From CAYJLF01 sp964371055 (lineage in GTDB: Bacteria > Eisenbacteria > RBG-16-71-46 > CAIMUX01), in NCBI GenBank assembly GCA_964371055.1, contig CAYJLF010000018.1, positions 78,912-142,911 on the forward strand: a stretch of 64,000 nt of DNA. Direction: 5' to 3'. Each line of letters starts with the position of its first letter. Position 1 is the first letter of the stretch. The notes beneath the pieces were generated by a model. It worked only from the letters and a program-made list of their open reading frames with translations, searched no databases and was not told the origin of the DNA. Shown in pieces: positions 9,427 through 16,206 of this stretch. Both the position numbers and the translations under genes were made by a program.

Positions 9427-10571
9427 CCGCTCTTTTCATGATTCTGCTGATCGTCGCCTTTGTCATCGGCGATGTGGTCGTCCGCATGGTCTCCAAGCGG
9501 ATGGAGACCGCACGCGCGCAACGTGAGCGGCGGGCCGTGCTCGAGAGCTCCCTCCAGCTCACCTTTGCGGACGAGGCGAAGAGCTTGAAGCGGGCAGAGC
9601 TGCCGAGTCCGCGCGCCCGGATCCTCGCGGTCGACGATGAGGCGATCATCCTCGACAGCTTCCGCAAGATCCTCGTCCTCGCGGGGTTCAGCGTCGACAC
9701 CGTCGAGAACGGGCCCGAAGCGCTCACCCTCCTGCGCGCCCGCGACTACGACTTCCTCTTCACCGACCTGAAGATGCCGGAAATGGACGGCGTCGAGGTG
9801 GTCAAGGCGGCCAGCCACCTGCGGCCCGACATGGACATCGTGGTGATCACCGGATACGGGACGATCGAGTCCGCGGTCGAGACGATGCAGTTCGGAGCCG
9901 TCGACTATGTGCAGAAGCCCTTCACCGAGGACGAGCTGGTGGCCATGGCCCAGCGCCTCGTGATCAAGCGGGAGGCGCGGCTGGCGGCGCACGGACGCCC
10001 GACCGTGAGGATCGCGGCGCCGTCGGTTGCGGAGGTCGTCGCCAGCGACGAGTACTGCGTCCCCGGCGGTGCTTTTGTCTACCCGGGCCACACCTGGGCC
10101 CGGATCGACGCGGACGGCCAGGTCTTCACCGGCCTGGACGACTTCGCCCGCAAGGCCCTGAAGGACGTCGATCGGGTCGAACTGCACGTGCCCGGGGTGA
10201 AGGTCAAGCGGGGAGACCCCTTGTTCACGGTGTGGCGGGGAGCCGAGTCGATCTGTTTCCTCTCGCCCGTCAGTGGAGAAGTCACGCGCGTCAACGACGC
10301 GCTGACCGGAAACCCCGACCTCCTCGTCCAGAGCCCCTATGACCGCGGCTGGGTCTATCTGCTCAACCCGAGCCAGCTCGGCGCGGAGCTGGACGGACTC
10401 CGCATCGGCCAGCCGGTCGTGAGCTGGTACCAGGATGAGGTCGTGCGGCTCCAGAAGGAACTCGCCGAACTCGGGACCTCCGACTGGAAGTGGTCCGAAC
10501 TGGAGCGGCGGTTCTTCGGTCCCGGCGTCGCGGTGAACGTGCCGGTCACGGAGACCGTGCGGACGACCTAG
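9423..10571 (+). CDS. Membrane-anchored response regulator fused to a glycine-cleavage-H-like domain
   Basis: The 382-residue product has three parts. An N-terminal membrane helix (about residues 2-20) is followed by a charged linker. A receiver domain follows (about 64-185) with D115 in 'FTDLKMPEMDG' and K in 'VQKPFTEDE'. The C-terminal part (about 213-330) is an H-protein/biotinyl-lipoyl-like barrel containing 'SPVSGEVTRVND' and 'DRGWVYLLNPSQ', typical of GcvH. Aligned by eye to GcvH, the lipoylated Lys is replaced by A274 ('VWRGAESICF'), so it is unlikely to carry lipoate. Receiver-H fusions occur next to kinases in Deltaproteobacteria-like genomes. The output is unknown; it is not a DNA-binding domain. 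ATGA overlap couples it to the preceding gene. Confidence 0.88.
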   Translation: MTALFMILLIVAFVIGDVVVRMVSKRMETARAQRERRAVLESSLQLTFADEAKSLKRAELPSPRARILAVDDEAIILDSFRKILVLAGFSVDTVENGPEALTLLRARDYDFLFTDLKMPEMDGVEVVKAASHLRPDMDIVVITGYGTIESAVETMQFGAVDYVQKPFTEDELVAMAQRLVIKREARLAAHGRPTVRIAAPSVAEVVASDEYCVPGGAFVYPGHTWARIDADGQVFTGLDDFARKALKDVDRVELHVPGVKVKRGDPLFTVWRGAESICFLSPVSGEVTRVNDALTGNPDLLVQSPYDRGWVYLLNPSQLGAELDGLRIGQPVVSWYQDEVVRLQKELAELGTSDWKWSELERRFFGPGVAVNVPVTETVRTT

Positions 10572-10718
10572 GCGATCCGCTCCAAAACTCCTGCATCAAA
10601 CGCCGCCCCGGCGGGACTGATGGGATGACGCGCGGGACATGCCGCCGGCTGCGCCCAGGTGTGCGCCGGCCCCCGTGCCGATCCCGGTTCCGCGACCAGA
10701 TCACAGGAGGGTTGGATC

Positions 10719-12116
10719 ATGCCGAGAGCGACCGCATTGGGCAGCCGGGCCCTGTTGGGCCTCTTTCTCATCGCCGTGGTGATCACGGGATGCCAGACCG
10801 ACCGGGACCCCGTCCGGCCGAACGACGTAGCGCCGAGTCCGGATCAGGCCTCGACCGACGCCTGGGGCCGGGAGCCCTTCGTCCCCGGAGAGGTGATCGT
10901 GAAGTTCCGCGCCGGGACCTCCGTCGAGGCGCGAGCCGAGGCGCTCGCCTCGGTCTCGGGCCGGGTGGGCACACGCATCGTCACGGCGGCGATGCAGCGC
11001 GCCGGGGACCACGAGGGGATCACGCTCGTGCGGACCCCCCTCGACGTCCCGAGCGCCGTCGATCTGCTCGCCGGGCGGTCCGACGTGCAGTACGCGGAAC
11101 CGAACGCCTGCTACTACCCCGATGCGGTCTCCAACGACACGTACTTCGTCAATGGCTCGCTCTGGGGCATGTATGGCGACGCCAGCACGCCCGCGAATCT
11201 CTACGGCTGTCAGGCCGCCGAAGCCTGGGCCGCCGGGCACACGGGGTCCGCCACCGTGATCATCGGTGAGATCGACGAGGGGATCATGTTCACCCACACC
11301 GACCTCGCGGGGCAGATCTGGACCAATCCGTACGACCCGGTCGACGGCACCGACAACGACGGCAATGGCTATGTCGACGACACCCACGGCTGGGACTTCG
11401 ATGGCAACAACAACACGATCTACGACGGCTCGATCGATGACCACGGGACCCATGTGGCCGGAACCATCGGAGCCAAGGGGGGCAACGCGCTGGGCGTCGT
11501 GGGAGTCTGCTGGAACGTGCAGATCATCTCCGGGAAGTTCCTGGGCAAGCGGGGCGGCACCACGGCAAACGCGATTCTGGCCTTCGACTACTTCACCGAT
11601 CTCAAGATCCGCCATGGCCTGAACATCGTGGCCACGAACAACTCGTGGGGCGGCGGGCTCTTCTCCCAGGCCCTGCAGGACGCCATCGAACGCTCCAACC
11701 AGGCCAACATCGTCTGTGTAGTCGCCGCCGGGAACGAGACCCGGAACAATGACGTGACGCCCAGCTATCCGTCCTGCTATCCCAACACGAACATCATCTC
11801 GGTCGCGTCGATCACCTCCACCGGAACTCTCTCCAGCTTCTCGAACTACGGCCTCACCACGGTCGACCTCGGGGCGCCCGGCTCCGCGATCTACTCCACC
11901 ATCCCGAGTCGTCAGGGTGCATCCACCTACGCGTCCTTCAGCGGCACCTCGATGGCCGCGCCGCATGTGACCGGGGGAGTCGCGCTGTACGCCTCCACGC
12001 ACCCGGGCGCGACCGTCGGCGTCATCAAGGCCGCCGTCCTCGGAAGCGTCGTCCCGACAACCTCGCTGTCCGGCCGTTGCGTGACCGGCGGGCGGCTGAA
12101 CGTCAGCGGATTCTGA
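10719..12116 (+). CDS. Subtilisin-like (S8) serine protease lipoprotein
   Basis: The start ATG 10719 is chosen because AGGAGG lies 8 bases upstream; it gives 465 residues. The signal peptide ends in the lipobox 'VITGC', so it should be a lipoprotein. A short propeptide-like domain follows ('VPGEVIVKFRAG' to 'VQYAEPN'). The catalytic triad is intact: D186 in 'IGEIDEG', H242 in 'DDHGTHVAG', S411 in 'FSGTSMAAPH', with the oxyanion Asn in 'VAAGNE'. The residue after the catalytic Asp is Glu rather than the usual Ser/Thr. Acidic, Asn-rich loops ('DGTDNDGNG') probably bind calcium. It stands alone between the signalling cassette and a convergent gene. No C-terminal sorting domain is present, in keeping with lipid anchoring. 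Confidence 0.92.
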   Translation: MPRATALGSRALLGLFLIAVVITGCQTDRDPVRPNDVAPSPDQASTDAWGREPFVPGEVIVKFRAGTSVEARAEALASVSGRVGTRIVTAAMQRAGDHEGITLVRTPLDVPSAVDLLAGRSDVQYAEPNACYYPDAVSNDTYFVNGSLWGMYGDASTPANLYGCQAAEAWAAGHTGSATVIIGEIDEGIMFTHTDLAGQIWTNPYDPVDGTDNDGNGYVDDTHGWDFDGNNNTIYDGSIDDHGTHVAGTIGAKGGNALGVVGVCWNVQIISGKFLGKRGGTTANAILAFDYFTDLKIRHGLNIVATNNSWGGGLFSQALQDAIERSNQANIVCVVAAGNETRNNDVTPSYPSCYPNTNIISVASITSTGTLSSFSNYGLTTVDLGAPGSAIYSTIPSRQGASTYASFSGTSMAAPHVTGGVALYASTHPGATVGVIKAAVLGSVVPTTSLSGRCVTGGRLNVSGF

Positions 12117-12130
12117 GCACGCTTGCCTAG

Positions 12131-12158
12131 CCGGGCCGGCCCGAAGCGGTCGGCCCGG
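12131..12158. terminator. GC-rich hairpin between convergent genes
   Basis: Arms CCGGGCCG (12131-12138) and CGGCCCGG (12151-12158) enclose a 12-base loop between the protease gene and the convergent FG-GAP gene. There is no T-run, so an intrinsic terminator is only a guess. Confidence 0.4.
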
Positions 12159-12218
12159 TGGGCTGGCAGGGGGCTGGGGGCTGGGGGGGGAGACCGGAGC
12201 GATCGGCGCCGCGGTCGG

Positions 12219-14060
12219 TTACCGAATTCTGACCACCGGGACGGTCTGCTGGCATCCGCCGCTCCGCACGCGGAGGTAGTAGGTCCCGGCGGCCAACGGA
12301 GCGCCGGAAGGATCGTCCAGGATGAGCGTCCCCTGGAACTCTCCAGGCGCCAGTGCGAGGGAGCGGATCCTCCGCCCGACGAGATCGTGCAGGGTTGCCT
12401 CGGCCGGGAGCGATCCGGGGCGCAGAGCGACGAGCGTGACCGATTCGCGAGCCGGGACGGGATGGACCGACAGCCGGAGACCCACGCCCGATCGCCTGGT
12501 CGCCCCGTGGCCGGTCGTATCTCCTCCGTCCACGTCATCACCTTCGGGCAGGCCGGCGGGATCGCCGATGATGCGGAATCCGCCCGGTGAAATGGCGCTC
12601 ACCGATCCGGAGGAAGTGCTCACCGTGACGCGGATCCGCGCGTCCTCCGACGCGCCGGGAGCACCCACCGGCCACTGGTAGCGGCCACTGTTGGGTACGC
12701 CGACCGCAATCGGGAACCACGGTCCATCGGGACCTTGAACGGAAAGATCGAGATCGACGACCGCGGGTCCCGTCGCGGATGGAATCGCCGCCCGCCATCG
12801 GATGATGCGCACACCTCCCGGACGAACGACCTCTCCACCCCGGGGAAAATCGACACGGGCGGACAGCGCCGCGGGCTCGCTCCAGGGCGAGTAGACGCGA
12901 AGCTGGTTCCGGTAGAACGGAAACCCGCTCATCGTGGCCGAGACGGCGACATCCTCGCGTCCGTCATGGTCGATGTCTCCGTCGACCCGAAGTGCAGACG
13001 CACTCCCGGGGGAGGGCATCTGCCAGACGGCATCCTCCGTCCAGCTCCCTGCGCCATCCCCGAGAAACACCCTTCCCGCGGGACCGGCGTAGGCCACCAG
13101 GTCGAGATGTCCGTCCCCATCGATGTCGCCGAGCTGCGTGAGCTGGTAGCTTCCCGAGGCGGGAAGCCCGACAGATCGGCTGACCCACTGCAGACCGTCC
13201 AAGGCATAGCAGCGCACGCCGGAAGAGCTGTAGGCGAAGGAGATCTCCACCCGGCCGTCGGCGTCGATGTCCCCCACGGCGATTCCGCTGATTCCGCTGG
13301 CCGGCAGGCCCGCCATCTGCACGGTGAAGCCGAACGCTCCGTCCCCGAGCATCACCACGGCTCCGGATCGGGTAGAGACGATATCCATGTGACCGTCGGC
13401 GTTCACGTCGGCGGTCTCGATCGTATACCCGACCGATCCCCCGGTCAGCGCGTAGGTCTGGGTCCAGGTGCCATCGCCGTTGTTGCCGTAGACCCTGATT
13501 CCGTTGCTGCCGCCGAAGGACTGGCTGGCGATGTCCAGAAGCCCGTCGCCGTCGAAGTCCGCCAGCGCCGTGGCGAACATCCCCCACGTCTCGCCGTTCG
13601 AGGCCAGGCCGGCGCCATGGTCGGTCCAGAATGCGCCGCTGCCGTCCCCCAGCGCGGCGCCCATGAGACGGCCGTCCATGCCTCCGCCCCAGTTGTGGTG
13701 GATCCCCCAGGCCACATCGGTGAGACCGTCCAGGTTGAGATCACCCAGGGCGCAGCCGCCGTAGCCAAAGTTCCCGAATTGCCGCACCGACCAACCGCCC
13801 TCGCCGTCTCCCAGCCAGACCATGATTCCGTGCTGGTCGGAGTTGACGTACGGCGAGCCGTGATCTCCGACCGAGACGAGGTCGAGTTCCCCGTCGCCAT
13901 CGACGTCGCCGAACTCGAACTCCGTGCGTCCCTCCTCTTTGCTCGGGAGCTCCAGCCCGGCGGAGCGGGAGATCAGGGTGACGGCGTCACAGGGCCGCGC
14001 TGTCGCGCAAAGAAGCGAAGGACCGAGGAACAGGACGATCCGGAGGAACCGCGATACCAT
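12219..14060 (-). CDS. Exported FG-GAP/VCBS-repeat protein with FlgD-like tail
   Basis: The 613-residue product starts at ATG 14060 with only a weak ribosome site (GCGGGAT), 17 bp after the stop of the gene upstream, so it probably depends on coupling. A signal peptide ('VLFLGPSLLCATARPCDA') precedes at least seven FG-GAP calcium loops, for example 'GDVDGDGELDL', 'ADFDGDGLLDI', 'ADVNADGHMDI' and 'GDIDGDGHLDL', which should form an integrin-like propeller. An Ig-like segment follows (about 455-545) and then a FlgD-like end ('LHDLVGRRIRSL', 'GTYYLRVRSG', 'VPVVRIR'). It is likely an outer-surface binding or structural protein. It forms a two-gene unit with the BNR-repeat gene. Confidence 0.9.
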   Translation of the reverse strand: MVSRFLRIVLFLGPSLLCATARPCDAVTLISRSAGLELPSKEEGRTEFEFGDVDGDGELDLVSVGDHGSPYVNSDQHGIMVWLGDGEGGWSVRQFGNFGYGGCALGDLNLDGLTDVAWGIHHNWGGGMDGRLMGAALGDGSGAFWTDHGAGLASNGETWGMFATALADFDGDGLLDIASQSFGGSNGIRVYGNNGDGTWTQTYALTGGSVGYTIETADVNADGHMDIVSTRSGAVVMLGDGAFGFTVQMAGLPASGISGIAVGDIDADGRVEISFAYSSSGVRCYALDGLQWVSRSVGLPASGSYQLTQLGDIDGDGHLDLVAYAGPAGRVFLGDGAGSWTEDAVWQMPSPGSASALRVDGDIDHDGREDVAVSATMSGFPFYRNQLRVYSPWSEPAALSARVDFPRGGEVVRPGGVRIIRWRAAIPSATGPAVVDLDLSVQGPDGPWFPIAVGVPNSGRYQWPVGAPGASEDARIRVTVSTSSGSVSAISPGGFRIIGDPAGLPEGDDVDGGDTTGHGATRRSGVGLRLSVHPVPARESVTLVALRPGSLPAEATLHDLVGRRIRSLALAPGEFQGTLILDDPSGAPLAAGTYYLRVRSGGCQQTVPVVRIR

Positions 14061-14076
14061 GGCGGCCGGATCCCGC

Positions 14077-15732
14077 TCAAAGGACGACGAACGGCGCCGG
14101 TCGCGAGAGACCCCCGTTCGTGAGCAATCTGGCAAAGTAGTAACCCGATGGGACCGGACGCCCGTCTGCGTCGCAACCATCCCAGGTCGTCCCCGCGGCC
14201 GGACTCGACGGATCGCCTCCGGCGAGCACCCGCACCCGGCGACCGCCCGCGTCGAAGATCTCCACGGCGTGGACCGACACACCGGAGAGGAGCCCCCAGT
14301 CGACTCTGACCGGACCGACGGAGGGGTTCGGGAAGACCCGCAGGCCTGGGCGCGCGTCCGTGACATCGTCCACGGAGCCCGACATCAGCTGCACGGTGGA
14401 GAGGTGCACCTCGTAGTTGTCGACCGTCCCGCCGGCGAACTCCGTCCACAGAACCACCGTGTCATCTCCCTCGGCACGCAGGACGCCGTTCGCCGAGATG
14501 GTGCAGGCAAAGCCGGAGACCGACGGCCGGTAGCCGTTCTCGCCGTCAGGGAAGCTGATGATCTCGTCGGCGTCGGCACCCGTCCAGGGCCACGGACCGT
14601 GGGAGACATGGATCTCCTTGGTCCCGCTCGCGTCCTCCTCTTCGTCCCAGACCGCCACCGCCCCCTGACCCCAGCCGACGAAGACATCCGGGTTCGACGC
14701 GCTGCGAGCGCCCCCCTCGTCGTGGGAGACGAGCGTGTTGGCCGATTCGCCGCTCCAGGTCTGGCCGAAGTCGTCCGTGCTCGTGGCATAGACTTCGTAG
14801 TGATACGGCGACGCGGTGTCGAAGGATGCGGTATAGACCACATGCGTCCCTTCGATGCACGGATCAGCGCTCGCGGCCAGGTTCGTGATGATGCTCGCCG
14901 GCAGGGAGACTTCCCGGTCGGCCGTCTCCGATGACCACGTAACGCCGCCGTCCGCGGAGAGGCCGGCGTGGATAGCCGGTCCGCCGCTCCCCGTCTCGCG
15001 CCAGACGACGAGCAGACTGCCGTCGCTCTGCACGACGAGCTGCGGAGAGATGGCTCCTCCGCCATCCGGATAGCTGATCATCCGGTCGGCGTTCGCCCCG
15101 GTCCAGGTTGCGCCGCCATCGGCTGAGCGGGAGTAGAAGACCTCGACCGAGCCGGCCAGGGACGTCTGCGTCCAGACCACATGCATGACACCCGTGGCAT
15201 CGACCGCCACCGACGGCGCGTTCGTGTCCACCGCGGAGGTCGGGTCGCTCAGAATCAGATCCTGCGTCTCACACGACCAGCTGACGCCGTTGTCGGTGGA
15301 AACGCCGTAGTGGACTTCGCGGGTCGCATCCACGTCCTCGCTCCACACGACGATCAGCGTGCCGTTCGGCGCGAGCGCGGCCCGCGTGTCTTCCGGGTTG
15401 ACCCCGTAGCCGTCCGGGAAGCTGATCACGCGGTCCGCGGCGGATGATGTCCAGGTGATGCCCCAATCGCCGGAGAACCCGTAGTGGACTTCGCGCACGG
15501 TCGGCGCGTCCTCCGTCCAGATGGCGTGGATCTGCCCCTGCTGCGCGCCGACGACAACCTGGACGGCTCGCGCATACTCGTTGTCGTCGAAGCTGATCAT
15601 CTGGTCGGCGAGCGTACCCGACCAGTCGGCCGCCCGGGCGGGAAGGCAGACGATGCCGACAAACAGCAGCGAGACCAGCGACAGCGAAGCCAAACGAAGG
15701 GAAAGTACGACACGGCGGCTGGGGGTTCGCAT
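14077..15732 (-). CDS. Exported sialidase-fold (BNR/Asp-box) protein with FlgD-like tail
   Basis: The start ATG 15732 has AGGAGG upstream; the product is 551 residues. After a signal peptide ('LLFVGIVCLPARAADW'), five Asp-box motifs of the S-x-D-x-G-x-T-W type appear: 'SGDWGITW', 'STDNGVSW', 'SADGGATW', 'SADGGVTW' and 'STDDFGQTW'. These mark the six-bladed sialidase/BNR propeller. I do not see the Arg triad or Tyr/Glu pair needed for sialidase activity with any certainty, so catalysis is not claimed. The C-terminus is a FlgD-like domain ('EIFDAGGRRVRVL', 'GYYFARLLTNG'). A promoter-like pair lies about 65 bp upstream. Confidence 0.88.
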   Translation of the reverse strand: MRTPSRRVVLSLRLASLSLVSLLFVGIVCLPARAADWSGTLADQMISFDDNEYARAVQVVVGAQQGQIHAIWTEDAPTVREVHYGFSGDWGITWTSSAADRVISFPDGYGVNPEDTRAALAPNGTLIVVWSEDVDATREVHYGVSTDNGVSWSCETQDLILSDPTSAVDTNAPSVAVDATGVMHVVWTQTSLAGSVEVFYSRSADGGATWTGANADRMISYPDGGGAISPQLVVQSDGSLLVVWRETGSGGPAIHAGLSADGGVTWSSETADREVSLPASIITNLAASADPCIEGTHVVYTASFDTASPYHYEVYATSTDDFGQTWSGESANTLVSHDEGGARSASNPDVFVGWGQGAVAVWDEEEDASGTKEIHVSHGPWPWTGADADEIISFPDGENGYRPSVSGFACTISANGVLRAEGDDTVVLWTEFAGGTVDNYEVHLSTVQLMSGSVDDVTDARPGLRVFPNPSVGPVRVDWGLLSGVSVHAVEIFDAGGRRVRVLAGGDPSSPAAGTTWDGCDADGRPVPSGYYFARLLTNGGLSRPAPFVVL

Positions 15733-15797
15733 GACAGGCCTCCTGTGGAAGACGGACGGAGTCCTTGGCGAGACGGTGGATCTGAACAAGCGATGGA

Positions 15798-15826
15798 AGT
15801 ATAGCGCGCCGTGACACGTCGGGCAA
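15798..15826 (-). promoter_or_regulatory. Candidate promoter for the BNR/FG-GAP pair
   Basis: On the minus strand, TTGCCC (15826-15821) and TATACT (15803-15798) are separated by 17 bp, about 65 bp upstream of ATG 15732. The -35 matches the consensus at four of six positions. Confidence 0.45.
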
Positions 15827-15921
15827 GGCGCAGAGCCACGCGGCCTGTCCAACGGCGTTCCTGGTTTGACCAGCACCGATCGGACCCGGAGGTCCGGCGG
15901 GCCCGGTTTTTCGGCACCCCG

Positions 15922-16206
15922 CTAGGGATCGACGATCAAGACCGCCATCGCGCCCAGTTTCTTCCCCGCAGGCGTCGTGACCACGATGCAGTACGGACCC
16001 GGCGTCTCTACGACGCGAGGGACCGGCTGGTCGGACGGCAGCATGAACATGGCCGCGATGTTCTGCGCGGGGTAGACCACCGCGGTTCCTCCCAGCACCA
16101 GCCACGTCACGGTCTGGCCCAGTCGCACCACCAGAGTCTCCGGGGCCACGCTGACCTGCCCGTCCTCGTGGGCGATGATGAGAATGTCCCATCCTTTCAG
16201 GATCAT
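15922..16206 (-). CDS. Small beta-rich protein, possibly cupredoxin-like, coupled to a Ser/Thr kinase
   Basis: This 94-residue protein starts with an ATG overlapping the stop of the kinase gene upstream (ATGA at 16206-16203), so it is translationally coupled. It has no signal peptide. The pattern 'VAPETLVVRLGQTVTWLV' followed by beta strands and 'PGPYCIVVTT' recalls the cupredoxin-like fold of many small proteins, but a full copper site (His-Cys-His-Met) cannot be recognised; only one Cys is present. The role is unknown. The coupling suggests it is a partner or substrate of the kinase. Confidence 0.75.
   Translation of the reverse strand: MILKGWDILIIAHEDGQVSVAPETLVVRLGQTVTWLVLGGTAVVYPAQNIAAMFMLPSDQPVPRVVETPGPYCIVVTTPAGKKLGAMAVLIVDP

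Noticed and set aside
14077..15732. BNR-repeat protein considered as an active sialidase
   Set aside because: Asp boxes are clear, but the catalytic Arg triad and Tyr/Glu nucleophile pair could not be identified.
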